In this document: piece after piece, positions 24,538-36,724 of the stretch
How the letters are laid out: the number at the start of each line of letters is the position of its first letter
Numbering within the stretch: the stretch's first letter is position 1
Origin: Dama dama
Lineage: Eukaryota > Chordata > Mammalia > Artiodactyla > Cervidae
DNA: 64,000 bases
Reading direction: 5' to 3'
NCBI RefSeq assembly: GCF_033118175.1
Contig: NC_083695.1
Location: 33,249,607-33,313,606, forward strand
Notes under the pieces: model-generated
What the model saw: the letters and a program-made list of their open reading frames with translations, nothing else
The model's database searches: none
Told to the model about the DNA's origin: nothing
Position numbers and translations under genes: made by a program

Positions 24538-25309
24538 AAAGCTTAGCTTTTACATAACTGTTTCTGATTTGAACAACTCACAGATGTAATGTGATGGTGA
24601 TTTATCACATTAATAATAGATATGATAAATTAAATGTGGGACCCTAATGAATACCCTTATCTAAATTGGTATTCAGGATGTCTATAGTCTTTTTGAATAC
24701 ATGATATCATAAGATATTCACCATACCTAATAAAATAATGTCATAATTTTTACTTATGTTAGTGGGCAAATAAGCTAACTTCTGAGAGTTAAATCAAAGG
24801 TCTGAATTTTGCTTAACACATTTTGTGCTATGTAAATAAGGAATTTTAAAGCATTTCTAAGACATGCTTATTTAGGGTTCCCCTTTAAGCCTTCAGTTTA
24901 GCTGATAATATCCAAAGTTAAGTGTAGGAAAAGAAGTTTTAAAAAATCTTAGTCGAGTATAATTGCAAAGTGTTCTTGTTTCCACTGGAAGAAATTCAGA
25001 ATATGTAAAAGAAAATTCTTAAGACAGAGTTTTTAATTGTAACAGTACTATATGAATAGGCTTTTGAATATAATAGCTTATTGATAAAATTTTTGAATTT
25101 GTAAATGAATCATCTGTTAAAATCTTTAGAGTTCATATTAAATCTTAGGAAATTGGTCTCCATTCTTCATATATCGTCTGTGTATTGTAGTTCACTGTCA
25201 ACTTTGCAATATATAATAATGAATTGTTAAATTGAGAATCTGTGATAGTACTTTCCAGATTCTGTTTATTTGCCTGATACTCATCTTTACTGTAAGAAAG
25301 TGAGCTAAG

Positions 25310-25430
25310 TGAATTCCCTGACTGTCCAGTTGTTAGGTCTTGGTATGTTCACTTCTGGGGCCTGGGTTCAGTCCTTGATTGGGCAGCTAAGATTCTGCAA
25401 GCTGAGTGACACAGCTAAAAAATAAAAAAG
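25310..25430 (+). mobile_element. CHR-type SINE, short copy, sense
   Basis: Head gaattccctgactgtccagt, internal tgggttcagtccttgattgg, A-rich end taaaaaataaaaaag. A likely duplication is gtgagctaa near 25301 and gtgatctaa near 25431. Confidence 0.87.
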
Positions 25431-25702
25431 AGTGATCTAAACTGTTTGTTTTCTAGGACCTACCCTGAGCATTGCTGCTTTTTAGGTGACCAAATACTCC
25501 AAACTCTCCACTCCCCACTTGTTGTCTTTTGTTTTCCCCCTCAGAGGCATTGTTGCTATCCATTAAGAGCCAATAACTTCCTATTTTCTAATTTTATTCC
25601 TGTACCAGTCAAGATACTCATTCCTTCTTTGACATTTTCAGGACACTATATTCACATTGATTTATAAGATTATTTGATTATGTATCTGTTTAATATTTAT
25701 AT

Positions 25703-25915
25703 TGGGCTTCCAAGGTGGTTCAGTGGTAAGAATCTGCCTGCCAAGCAGGAGACATGGGTTCAATCCCTGGGTCTGGAAGATCCCCTAGAGAAGGAAGTGG
25801 CAACCCACTGTACTATTCTTGCCTGGGAAATCCCTTTGACAGAGAAGCCTGGCAGGCTGCAGTCTATGGGGTCGCGAAAGAGTTGGCCATAACTTTACAA
25901 CTAAACAACAGCAGC
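25703..25915 (+). mobile_element. Bov-tA SINE, sense
   Basis: Head gggcttccaaggtggttcag and BovB-derived 3' part gaaagagttggccataactt, ending actaaacaacagcagca. Complete. Confidence 0.92.
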
Positions 25916-27685
25916 AATATATTATTAGGAAATGAAAGGCCTGAGTTTTCTGATAATGGAATTTGAAATAAGTGCAAGGTAAATAGGATAAGGAATATTT
26001 TCTCTTTTTAAAATTAGACACCTGTATGGTTGGCCGTAAATATGTATGCATGTATACACAGGGGTTGGTGAGATAAAATGAAGAATTGACCTAAGGAACC
26101 CTATTTCATTCTATTCTCCTACTTGAATCCCTCCCATGTAAAGCATTTAAAATCCAGTATGCAGTGATACAATCCTTGAACTCATTTTCATAGATCTTAC
26201 CTGGTAGTAATTGCTGTCCATTCTATCATGAACTACAATTTCCAACTTTTCATAAAGTCTCTACATGAAAATTAGCAACTTTCAAATAAGTGGGAAGAAG
26301 ATTAGATGGTTGGTTGGAAGTTAACTGAGCATTGAGCTCTGTTCTTGGTAAGAGATTGATTGAAAGGTTGATTGCAGGTGGTGTATAGTTAAATTGATGA
26401 GCTTTGCTGTTTAATCTTTGTGTATTTAGAAGTGATTTAACAATATGTAACAGAAAAATATGAACATTTTTATAATTTAAAAATTTGCAGTCTGACAAAA
26501 TAAGGAACTTAGGTTTGATTTTATGAAAGCAATACCAATTATTATACTTTATGAATATGGCATACAGTTTATGCAGATATGAGCAGTTAAATAATGATTC
26601 ACTATATAGATCAGGTTATTTTCAGTTAAATTCAGAAAAGTAAGTTTTCTATTTATGGACCACTAGGGATTTGCACTTTATGTAAAGTTATCACTTTGTC
26701 TTATATTAAAAATTGAATGAAACGTTCATTGGGTAAACTAATACAATTCACATTTGAAAGTAATATTTGAACCATAAGAGTTATCTAAAAGTACTGGGGA
26801 TCTAAAAAGTAGTATCTTTACTACTTTACTACTATGTAAATATGAAGTATTTACATAAATATGTCATTTATCTTAAATGGTGAAAGATTTTAAACCTTTA
26901 AGTATATAGAATACAACTTTAAATTATTTAAAATAGTTCATTTTTTCCTTCCCCAAACTTACAGATTTAATCCTACCCTGAGGAAAATTACACTAAATGT
27001 GAAAGATCATAGTCACTAATAATGTAGTCAGTGTTGCAGTTTTTTTAAAAGCAGCAACTATCAATTGTTAACTATCTCCTTTAAGCACCTAAGGGTTGAG
27101 GTTTAATTTTACAGCAGCAGTGACTGCAAGTAATGTACATTGCTTGGGACATGTACATATCTGACCTGAAAGGGCTCATACTTTTGCAGTGATTATGTAG
27201 TAGGTGGAGTAGCAAGCTCAGCCATTGGGCTCTTCTGTGTATAATGAAACCTTTCATGTAGGAAGCTGTGGCAGGTTGATGCTTTATCCTCACCCCCATA
27301 AGGGCTCCTTAACATTTTTTTAAATGGCTTTGTTAAACTTAGAACTTATGTTAGAAAATTGAAATGTAGAGAAAAAAATGACAATTTTTTTTTCTTTCCA
27401 GTTGTATGTGAGTCTGTGTTTGTGTTTGTATAGTTCTTACAATTGGAGAACATGGAGAAAACATTTGCTTTGTTTTTAAGGCAAATTCAGTTTGTGTCCT
27501 GTACGTTTACAAAACCACCAAAACACAATGTTAGTGAAAGTAATGTAAAAAGAATATTGAAAATGAAGGAAAATAGACTAAGAACAGTATATTTCTTGAA
27601 TATGGTGCTTAGTTCTGGTAACCATGTATATATTTAGATTACATGACAAACTTGTTTGGATGATATTAGGCAAGTCATCCAAATA
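25916..27685. other. Intron, no recognised element
   Basis: AT-rich intron. Small open frames at 26250-26498 (minus), 27081-27299 (minus) and 27443-27637 (plus) have no recognisable features. A 19-bp stretch at 26650-26668 recurs exactly at 27718-27736. Confidence 0.5.
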
Positions 27686-27948
27686 AGGCTTTCTTGGTGG
27701 GCTCAAATGGTAAAGAATATTTATGGACCACTAGGGCTTCCCTGTGGCTCAAACAGTAAAAAAAAAATCTGCCTGCAATTCAGGAGATCTGGGCTCAATC
27801 CCTGGGTTAGGGAAATCCCCTGGAAAAGGAAGTGGCAACCCACTCCAGTGTTCTTGCCTGGTGAATTCCGTGAACAGAGGAGCCTGGTGGGCTATAGTCC
27901 ACAGGGTCACAAAGAGTCAGATGCAACTGACTATATTTCACTTTTTCC
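27686..27948 (+). mobile_element. Bov-tA SINE (27736-27948) preceded by a SINE head fragment
   Basis: 27686-27717 is a lone SINE head (ctttcttggtgggctcaaat then ggtaaagaat). A 19-bp non-SINE filler follows, then a complete sense copy from gggcttccctgtggctcaaa through ggtcacaaagagtcagatgc. The full copy has an internal run of ten A residues. Confidence 0.88.
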
Positions 27949-28009
27949 TGTGCCTCTGTTTGCTCATTTGTCCACTGTAAGATGCACTATGTACACTTGG
28001 CTTTGTGAG

Positions 28010-28382
28010 TCAAGTTTTTAGATCCTATCTACGAGTCTTAGTCTACCAGCTCAATCGTGTCCGACTCTTTGCGACCCCATGGACTGTAGCCTACCAGGTT
28101 CCTCCGTCCATGGGATTTTCCAGGCAAGAATACTGGAGTGGGTTGCCATTTTCTTCTCCAGGAGATCTTCCCAACCCAGGGATTGAACCTGGGTCTACCG
28201 CATTGTAGGCAGATGCTTTTTTTTTTTTTTTTTTAAAAACCTCAACCTACTTTATTTATTTATTTATTTTCGTTTATTTTTATTAGTTGGAGGCTAATTA
28301 CTTTACAGTATTGTAGTGGTTTTTGCCATACATTGACATGAATCAGCCATGGATTTATCATCTGAGCCACCAGGGAAGTCCT
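28010..28382 (-). mobile_element. Bov-tA SINE split by an L1 3' end
   Basis: The antisense SINE runs from cgtgtccgactctttgcgac to gcattgtaggcagatgcttt, is interrupted at about 28217, and resumes at about 28356 with atctgagccaccagggaagt. Possible target duplication ggctttgtgag (near 27999) and ggctttgcgag (near 28385). Confidence 0.88.
28217..28355 (-). mobile_element. Short L1 3' end nested in a Bov-tA SINE
   Basis: A T-run (poly-A of the minus-strand element) is followed by tttttattagttggaggcta and gaatcagccatggatttatc, the last ~100 bp of the ruminant L1 3'UTR. It is heavily 5'-truncated and is inserted in the SINE. Confidence 0.9.
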
Positions 28383-28731
28383 CTGGCTTTGCGAGGGTGA
28401 AATGTAAAATATAAGAAGAGTATGTACTACTCAGTAAGGTGCTGGCACATAAAATCATTTCACAGATGTTATTAAGCTTCAGTATCATCATTAAAGATTA
28501 TGTGATTTAATTTTTCAGTGTTTTCATAACATATTTGTATGAATACGTGGTACACATTGACATATTGGCACTGTTTGGAGCCATTTTCAAAATAACCTTT
28601 AGTTATACATTTATTCAATTGCTGTTTCTGATTTTAGATACAAACGTAGAGATTGAGATATGTGTTGTTATTTCATAAACATTAAATCCCAGTTCTCTCT
28701 CATTCTTCTGGTAAGTGATAAGAGTTTGTCG

Positions 28732-28850
28732 GAAATTCCCTGGCAGTCTAGTGGTTTGGACTTGGTGCTTTCACTGCTGAGGGCCCAGGTTCAGTCCCTA
28801 GTCCGTGAACTAAGATCCCACAAAGCCATGAAGCAGGGCCAAAAGATCAA
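28732..28850 (+). mobile_element. CHR-type SINE, short copy, sense
   Basis: Head ggaaattccctggcagtcta, internal gggcccaggttcagtcccta, then gaactaagatcccacaaagc. The 3' A-tail is almost gone. Confidence 0.83.
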
Positions 28851-28982
28851 GCTTGTCTTACACACAGAGTTATAGGCATCTTTTTATTTAGTTTTCTAGT
28901 ATTCTTCTATTTGTATTTCCCAAAATGCAATATGTGTGTTTTGGCTTTTAAAAGTATTGCTCTCAAGTTCTTTGACATTCTT

Positions 28983-30873
28983 TTTTTTTTCTTCCTCCCA
29001 CAAACATCCCTTGTATTTTTCCTGCCAACCCAAAACCAATCAATCTGATTGATCATTCACTTTGGGCAATGCTTGGGGAATTTATATTTCTTTTTTTTGT
29101 TTTGTTTTCATTTATTTTTATTAGTTGGAGGCTAATTACTTTACAGTATTGTAGTGGTTTTTGTCATACATTGGCATGAATCAGCCATGGATTTACATGT
29201 ATTCCCCATCCCGATCCCCCCTCCCACCTCCCTCTCCACCCGATCCCTCTGGGTCTTCCCAGTGCACCAGGCCGGAGCACTTGTCTCATGCATCCAACCT
29301 GGGCTGGTGATCTGTTTCACCCTAGATAATATACATGTTTCGATGCTGTTCTCTCGAAACATCCCACCCTCGCCTTCTCCCACAGAGTCCAGAAGTCTGT
29401 TCTGTACATCTGTGTCTCTTTTTCTCTTTTGCATATAGGGTTATCATTACTATCTTTCTAAATTCCATTTTTATGTGTTAGTATACTGTAATGGTCTTTA
29501 TCTTTCTGGCTTACTTCACTCTGTATAGTGGGCTCCAGTTTCATCCATCTCATTAGAACTGATTCAAATGAATTCTTTGTAATGGCTGAGTAATATTCCA
29601 TGGTGTATATGTACCACAGCTTCCTTATCCATTCGTCTGCTGATGGGCATCTAGGTTGCTTCCATGTCCTGGCTATTATAAACAGTGCTGCGATGAACAT
29701 TGGGGTGCACGTGTCTCTTTCAGATCTGGTTTCCTCATCGTGTATGCCCAGAAGTGGTATTGCTGGGTCATACGGCAGTTCTATTTCCAGTTTTTTAAGA
29801 AATCTCCACACTGTTCTCCATAGTGGCTGTACTAGTTTGCATTCCCACCAACAGTGTAAGAGGGTTCCCTTTTCTCCACACCCTCTCCAGCATATATTGC
29901 TTGTAGACTTTTGGATAGCAGCCATTCTGACTGGCGTGTAATGGTACCTCATTGTGGTTTTGATTTGCATTTCTCTGATAATGAGTGATGTTGAGCATCT
30001 TTTCATGTGTTTGTTAGCCATCTGTATGTCTTCTTTGGAGAAATGTCTGTTTAGTTCTTTGGCCCATTTTTTGATTGGGTCATTTATTTTTCTGGAATTG
30101 AGCTTCAGGAGTTGCTTATATATTTTTGAGATTAATCCTTTGTCTGTTGCTTCGTTTGCTATTATTTTCTCCCAATCTGAGGGCTGTCTTTTCACCTTGC
30201 TTATAGTTTCCTTTGTTGTGCAAAAGCTTTTAAGTTTCATTAGGTCCCATTTGTTTATTTTTGCTTTTATTTCCAATATTCTGGGAGATGCGTCATAGAG
30301 GATCCTGCTGTGATTTATGTTGGAGAGTGTTTTGCCTATGTTCTCCTGTAGGAGTTTTATAGTTTCTGGTCTTAACATTTTAGATCTTTAATCCATTTTG
30401 AGTTTATTTTTGTGTATGGTGTTCTAGTTTCATTCTTTTACAAGTGGTTGACCAGTTTTCCCAGCACCACTTGTTAAAGAGGTTGTCTTTTTTCCATTGT
30501 ATATCCTTGCCTCCTTTGTTGAAGATAAGGTGTCCATAGGTTCATGGATTTATCTCTGGGCTTTCAGTTCTGTTCCATTGATCTATATTTCTGTCTTTGT
30601 GCCAGTACCATACTGTCTTGATGACTATGGCTTTGTAGTAGAGTCTGAAGTCAGGCAGGTTGATTCCTCCAGTTCCATTCTTCTTTCTCAAGATTGCTTT
30701 GGCTATTTGAGGTTTTTTGTATTTCCATACAAATTGTGAAATTATTTGTTCTAGTTCTGTGAAAAATATCGTTGGTAGCTTGATAGGGATTGCATTGAAT
30801 CTATAGATTGCTTTGGGTAGTATAGCCATTTTGACAATATTGATTCTTCCCATCCATGAACACGGTATATTTC
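28983..30873 (-). mobile_element. 5'-truncated L1 with target-site duplication and extra 3' sequence
   Basis: A ruminant L1 on the minus strand covering the 3'UTR and the C-terminal part of ORF2. A perfect 14-bp duplication, tctttgacattctt, lies at 28969-28982 and 30874-30887. Inside the left duplication there is first a T-run (about 28981-28990), then about 98 bp that is not L1, then a second T-rich run (about 29088-29110), then the L1 3' end tttttattagttggaggcta. The layout matches an L1 that read through its own poly-A site and carried downstream sequence with it. Confidence 0.93.
29458..30378 (-). pseudogene. L1 ORF2p C-terminal fragment, 306 codons open
   Basis: The longest open frame in the window. 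It holds the end of ORF2p, including the C-terminal segment WRGCGEKGTLLHCWWECKL (Cys/His-containing) and YTMEYYSAITKNSFESVLMR. Endonuclease and reverse-transcriptase domains are absent through 5' truncation, and a second frame (30542-30883 minus) carries the part just upstream. It lies in the ADK intron on the opposite strand, so no protein is expected from it. Confidence 0.9.
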
Positions 30874-30929
30874 TCTTTGACATTCTTATATATAAAAGGT
30901 GGGGTCTAATTTCCCTGTTATTAAATGTG

Positions 30930-31320
30930 GGCCAAACTTAGTAACTAGTTTCTAACAAATAGAATGTATGGCATTGATGATGTGCTATTTCTGAGGCTAG
31001 GCCCTTAAAGGTATTGTTGCTTCCACATTATTTTCTTTTGGATGCCCATAGTAGCAAAGTCAATTGTGTGTCATGAAGATACTTAATCCGTCGATGGAGA
31101 GGTTCACATGGGAAGGAACTAAACTTTTCCACCACCAAAGACCACCAACATGCTAGCCATGTGCAGGAGCCAGCCCCAGTCACCATAACCTAGTGAGATA
31201 CTCTGAGCCACAACTCCTCTGCTAAGCTACTCCCAAATTCCTGACCCATTAAAAACTACATAAGGTTACATTTCTTATTTTAAGCCACTGTGTTTGGTAG
31301 CAACAGATAACTAAGAGTCA
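30930..31320 (+). mobile_element. Ancient MLT1-like LTR remnant
   Basis: The 3' part is clear: cactctgagccacaactcct is degenerate, but cccaaattcctgacccatta and ttaagccactgtgtttggta followed by gcaacagataactaa are characteristic of this LTR class. Confidence 0.6.
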
Positions 31321-31339
31321 CAGAGTCCAGATTTTTAAA

Positions 31340-31900
31340 TGTATAAGAGTATGTAGTGAAAAATATGTTTAAGTGTACAAGACTATGTAGTGAAAAGTAG
31401 GTTTTCTTCCTGTACCCATACTCTGCTCACCCAGCTCATTTAATTAGATGTGATTCCTGTAACAGATTTCTTGTATCCTTCTAGAAGTATGCTATTCTTT
31501 TACAACTATGTGCATATCTGTCAATGTGTATTTTCTTCATGTGTTATACTGTATACACAGTTTTGTATTTTGAATTTTTTCCTTAATAGTATGTCTTGGA
31601 GATCATTCCATATCAGTATGAAATAAATCTGGCTAGTTCTTTGTAATGGCTATTACGTTCCATTATGTGATAGTATTATAATTTGATTAATTACTACTTC
31701 TTGACATTTAAATGGTTTACAGAGATGCTTTAGGAGTGCCTTAATATACATGTTATTTTCCATCTGTATGTCTTTATAATTTAGTTTTAGAAATATGAAA
31801 GAGCACAGGCATGGTAAATTTTTATGCAAATAAACAGATTTGTCCACACAAACATTTTACCAATTTTTATTTCCATCAGAACTGAATGAACATGTTTATT
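31340..31900 (-). mobile_element. Ancient L1M fragment, antisense
   Basis: Antisense old-L1 landmarks: tgtcttggagatcattccat, gtaatggctattacgttcca, gacatttaaatggtttacag and ccaatttttatttccatcag. Confidence 0.6.
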
Positions 31901-32638
31901 TTAGTACATCCTTACCATTCAGGATATTATTGGGATCTTCTTTATCAATATGATATGTAAAAAGAAGATCTCCTTGAAAGTTTACATTTCCATTTCTCTG
32001 GATGACATGAATTACTTGGATGGAGTAAACTATTTTCTGAGAGAAATAAATCACCAAAACTCATTCTAAAAAGAGAAAAATCTGTGTGGTATAATGCTCA
32101 TATGAGAAATACAGTTTATCAACGAGCTTCCTCTCCACAAGCGTGAAAATCATAGATGATTTTGCTTAGAAAATATATCAGACTTGTGAAGAGTAGATTA
32201 TTTGAAGATAATTAAACCATTGAGCAGTGTAGGCGAAAAAACCTTATGGATTCTTTTCTTTCAAGCTTGTCTCACATCGATACCATAACCTGACAAGGAA
32301 AGCAGAAAGAAAAAGAAATAAGGAGACATAAAACTAAAAGTACAGATTAATACTATTTATGACTTATTGTGAAAAAAAGCCTCAAGTACAATATTTGGAA
32401 GTAAATTTAGTACCACATTAATAATTGTCAGTGACCAAACTGAGAAATAAGATTAATTCTGGGAATGCAAGGATGGTTCATTGTTACAAAATCTAGGATC
32501 TTCTCTGGAGATGCTGAAACAACTTCCATTAAAGAAAACAGGTATGTTTTCTTAGTACAATCTGTCTCTTTCATCTCTAGTGACAGTATCATATTTTATA
32601 GATAAAATAGAAAAATAATCTAGCACTGCCTTTGTTGA

Positions 32639-32847
32639 GGGGATTCCCTGGTGGCTCAGACTGTTAAGAACCCACATGCAGTGCAGGAGTCATGGGTTCC
32701 ATCCCTGGGTCAGGGATATCCCCTGGAGAAGGGAATGGCTACCCATTCCAGTGTTCTTGCCTTGAGAATGATGACTGAGGAGCCTGGCGGACTGCAGTTT
32801 ATGGTGTCAGAGTCAGGCACGACTGCGTGACTAAGCACACATGCACA
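32639..32847 (+). mobile_element. Bov-tA SINE, sense
   Basis: Head ggggattccctggtggctca, body ggatatcccctggagaaggg, end gtcaggcacgactgcgtgac. Confidence 0.92.
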
Positions 32848-35454
32848 TTTATTGTGTCTTTTGTGTAAAAACCTTAAGAGAATGAAGCAAATACTGTTGT
32901 CAACAAAGAACTAATATATTAGCTGCATTTAAAATTAAAATGTTGAGGTGCTTATATTAATAGACGCTAGAAACTAAACCTCATTTATGATAGCAGAAAA
33001 AAAGATAATACAACTTTTGGACAAACATTGTTCTTTTATTTTTGTTTTCTGCAGTCTCATCGCCACCAATCCTCTTTTCATGTTTCCTGTTTTTATTTAA
33101 ACATTCTTTTTCTCTGCCCTTATTTTTCTCTTTGTTTTCTCTCTACTCCCGTTGTTGTGTGACTTTATGTATTCATTACTTTGAGCTATAAGAATAATTT
33201 AATACCAGAATAATTACAGATAGCAATATTACAATGCATATAGAAAATATGACTATTATTACTATTACGACAATTTACTATTGTTGCTTGCATCAAAAAG
33301 TACAAAAATAAGCTATTCATGGGCTAATTTTTGTTCTTTACAGATGTAGGGAAGTGCCTAAATTTCAATCCTATTGATGTGTTTTCCAAGTTTTAAATCA
33401 TGCTTCTAGTTTTGAGAGCCATTCTTGATTTTTATTTCTCAGAAATATGATACTCTAAAATAAATACAGTGATAAATGATTATTTAAGTCATTTTACTTC
33501 AATCAAAGTAGCAAGGCCAGAATAATTTAATTTCCCAGAAGAATAATGCAATAAAAATCAGTGGTAATTCTATGTAACATTAGCCTATATTTCTATTTCT
33601 TTAACTTTGAAATCATTTGTTGCCTTTAGCTGGATCATATTTCTTGACTTTTACTTTAATAATAATTTTGCAAATGTAAAAAATTGCTATATAATGGGAT
33701 TAGTAATGTCATACTCTATTAAGCTGATGCTCTCTTAAAAATTGTTGATGGTAACAATATGAAATGAGAGGTATATGTAGTTTTGAATGATCTTAACTTT
33801 ACTGTGCATCTTTTTTATTTAAGTTTAAAATATACTCATATTGTTTCTATCACCAGTATTTTTCTTTTAGTGGTATAGCACAAAGAGCTATATTATGATG
33901 GTGAGACTATGAAAAGGTAAATTTATGGTTAGTTTCTAAATCTGCTCTAGAGTTTATTACCATCTGGTCTCTTTGGAGACTATTATAATTATTCATGGAA
34001 GTGTTTTCAACACACAAAAAAGGAAGGTTTGTGTATTGGCAGAAAGCAAGAAATACCAGTGGTTTAAACCACATGTAGTTTTTTCAGAGTCAGGCAAGGA
34101 AAATGAACTGAAGAACTAATGGAGAATCATTAGTAGTTATGTGGTTTGTCTCAATTTTGTCAGAATTTCATTCATAAAGAACAAAATACTGTACAAGAAA
34201 AACTTAAGGTAGTAGAAATACAGTAACTCCATTTGGCATATTTTATTTTCATTTCAACCAGTGAAATGTTAGGATGGTCTCAAATCTTGGTGTAAACCTC
34301 AGAAATAAGATGAGGAATGTATGTCAAATTTGAGGACTTTTGAAATAAAAGCAAAAATATATTCATGTTAAAATAATTATAGAGGTGAGAATGCCTTTAT
34401 TAAAGGTATTTGTCTTAGATTTAATGCAAACATTATAATAAATAATTTTACATGTGTTCTGGACTTATGTCACTCTCAAGGAGTAGTAGTTTACAGTGTT
34501 TTAAGCTTAAGTTGATTAATAGTAAAAGGATAAAAAGAAATATCTTTTTACTTTTCCATTCTCACAGTTGGAGAGAGGTCTATAAAAAATGAGATGACAA
34601 GTCAAAAAATTGAATTCATCTATTTTTATTCAGCAATTTTAAACAAAAAATGCCTGGTGGGCTGGGAATATACAGGAAATTTAAATTTGTGATTGAGAAT
34701 AAGAAATGCATTTGTGATTTAAAAAAGAAATACCAGCATGTCACATTAAAGTTATGGTATCTACACTATTATACAGTTAGCAGGAAAATGTATTACATCA
34801 GGGGGTATTTTGCACTTTAGAGAGCTGGTGTGGGGATGCGGATGAAGAGAATAACTCTGTAGAAGGCATGAGCATTAATAATCCAGTCAGAGAGGAAGAA
34901 TTTTGCTGTCTCGCATGTAACATAAAACAGATGTTACGTTCTATTAAAAACCTCCTTAACTAAAATGAATGTTTAGATCACTGGTCAATAAGAAAAACAT
35001 GAACAATGGCAATGTAATGATTTTGAAAATTTATTCCATTTGTCAGTTAATATTGGTGGTAGGGAGAGTGAAGGGAAGCTTGCTAAATGTTATTGTATTT
35101 TGGATATCTTAATTTAGAAAGCTGAAAGACAGCAGTGAACTATATTTGTTTTTAATTTATTTTACCCATTTAAGCTTGTTTCTTCCTCAGAAATTGTTGT
35201 AAAAACCAACAAGAGATTTAGAAACCATGAGTTCTGATTTAATATGTCTGAAGAGGTGATTTAAATATATCCAAAAGTTTTAATTAATTAAATGAATGCT
35301 GGAAACATTGTTAAGTAGTTGGCAATGGAAAGAAAACATATGGAGAAAAGGACACTGGGGATGTTACCACAAGGTGCTAGATATCTTTCCTTTCTTTGTA
35401 AAAAAAAAAAAAAAAACGGTTTACCTTTTCTTTTCCCCTAATATTTTTAACCAT
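32848..35454. other. Intron, long stretch without recognised repeats
   Basis: About 2.6 kb, the longest repeat-poor interval in the window. It is AT-rich, with an A-run of 17 at about 35400 and no sizeable open frame. It may hold old unrecognised repeats or conserved non-coding sequence. Confidence 0.5.
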
Positions 35455-35690
35455 TAGAAAATTTTAGGTGTAAAAAGTAAAATTTTAGGTGTAAAAATTA
35501 GGTGTAAAGTACATGCAATAAAATTGACTTTTTAATGTACAATTGTGTCAGTTCTGACATATGCACACAGTCGTGTAGCCACTATCAGGGTACAAGCTAT
35601 ATTTTAGTTCTCCTACCCCAGATGTCCCCTGTGCGCTATTGTAGTCAGCCTTTTCCCCACCTCAGCTCCTAGCAATCAGGGCTCTGTTTT
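35455..35690 (-). mobile_element. Ancient L1M 3' fragment, antisense
   Basis: Contains aataaaattgactttttaat, gtgtagccactatcagggta and ctcctagcaatcagggctct, an antisense old-L1 pattern. Just left of it (35458-35508) the unit attttaggtgtaaaa is repeated about three times. Confidence 0.55.
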
Positions 35691-36062
35691 TGTTGGCAGA
35701 TATAGACCTCCTTGGTTGGTGTGCCAAGACCATAAGGCTCTGATTGCTCTCTTTCCTGGGACATTTCTCAGTATTATTTATACAGCTGGTGGACTTAAGA
35801 CATGAGGTAACTGTCTCTTGCCAGACAAAGAGCAGACTTAGTTACTGTTTGCTATAAAATTGGTAGAGTCCCCAAGCTTTATGTTCCTCACCTGCCAGTG
35901 GAAATCCAGAGCATATATAGCATCTCTCTGAACCATATCCTATTACCTCCATAGGACTTGGAGCAAGGGGAAATAGTGCAAATATGCCTATATTTGAATG
36001 CCTTGCCTTGAGTAAAATAAAGGCTTTTCCTTTGACTCAGGAGTCTCATGTCTTCTGTTAGT
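35691..36062 (+). mobile_element. LTR-like element (endogenous retrovirus LTR)
   Basis: Begins tgttggcagatatagacctc and ends with an LTR-like polyadenylation end, aaaataaaggcttttccttt then aggagtctcatgtcttctgt. The AATAAA lies about 45 bp before the end. Right after it, ttagtaccaggg resembles a tRNA-Leu primer-binding site of ERVL-type elements. Family and exact termini are uncertain. Confidence 0.5.
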
Positions 36063-36724
36063 GAATTAGTACCAGGGTTTTTTTTTTGTTTTTAAATTAG
36101 CTTTTAAAACATGAAAAAATCAAATCCCATATCTCATAGTTTTCTGTTTTTATAGTTTAACCTTTTCCAGAGTTTCATATTGACAGATCCAGCTCCTAGC
36201 TGAAAACCTATGTGTGATTTTTCAAGGCGTCATAGAGATCTACAAAGGTTTTATGTGGTGGGTTTTAAATGGGAAAGCTGCCTTCCTTACTCCCGACTTG
36301 GTGCAAAGCCAGTCAACTGTCTCTGAAGGGAGTTGTAGTCAAGGACTCGTCCCACATGGCCAGCCATGCTCATTCCTACACATGTCAGTATTCCTAGGCC
36401 AAGTGCCTTCGTTTGGAAACTTGACTGGGGCTTTCATTGAGACCTGGCCTAGATTTCTATGTGAAGACCTTCTTCTTAAGGAAGTTAAAGAACTTTGAAG
36501 ACACCTTTCTGTTCTGTGACTTAGTACTCAATACTTTTCTACACCTGGCTCTCCTTCCATCTTACTCCAGACCCAGGGTCTTAAGACTGCTGGAACCTTT
36601 TTTTGCAGACTCTGTTGGAAGTGAAGCAACTCCCACATTGGTGAAGATTAACCTGATTTTTGACCAGTGTACTGGTCTTTGGGGGGGAAATATGGAGCAG
36701 TAGGGAGCTGACACTTTCTACAAT
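36063..36724. other. Unexplained segment beside the LTR-like element
   Basis: Less AT-rich than its neighbours, with two overlapping + strand open frames (94 codons at 36214-36498 and 88 at 36437-36703). I recognise no domain in either. Position suggests internal sequence of the adjacent retroviral element, but this is inference. Confidence 0.35.

Noticed and set aside
29600..30298. Plus-strand open frames opposite L1 (also 60099-60440)
   Set aside because: They are antisense shadows of L1 ORF2. The near-identical peptide appears at both L1 copies because the L1 sequences are alike.
29458..30378. A 306-codon minus-strand protein gene
   Set aside because: The peptide is the C-terminus of L1 ORF2p within a 5'-truncated L1 bounded by target-site duplications.
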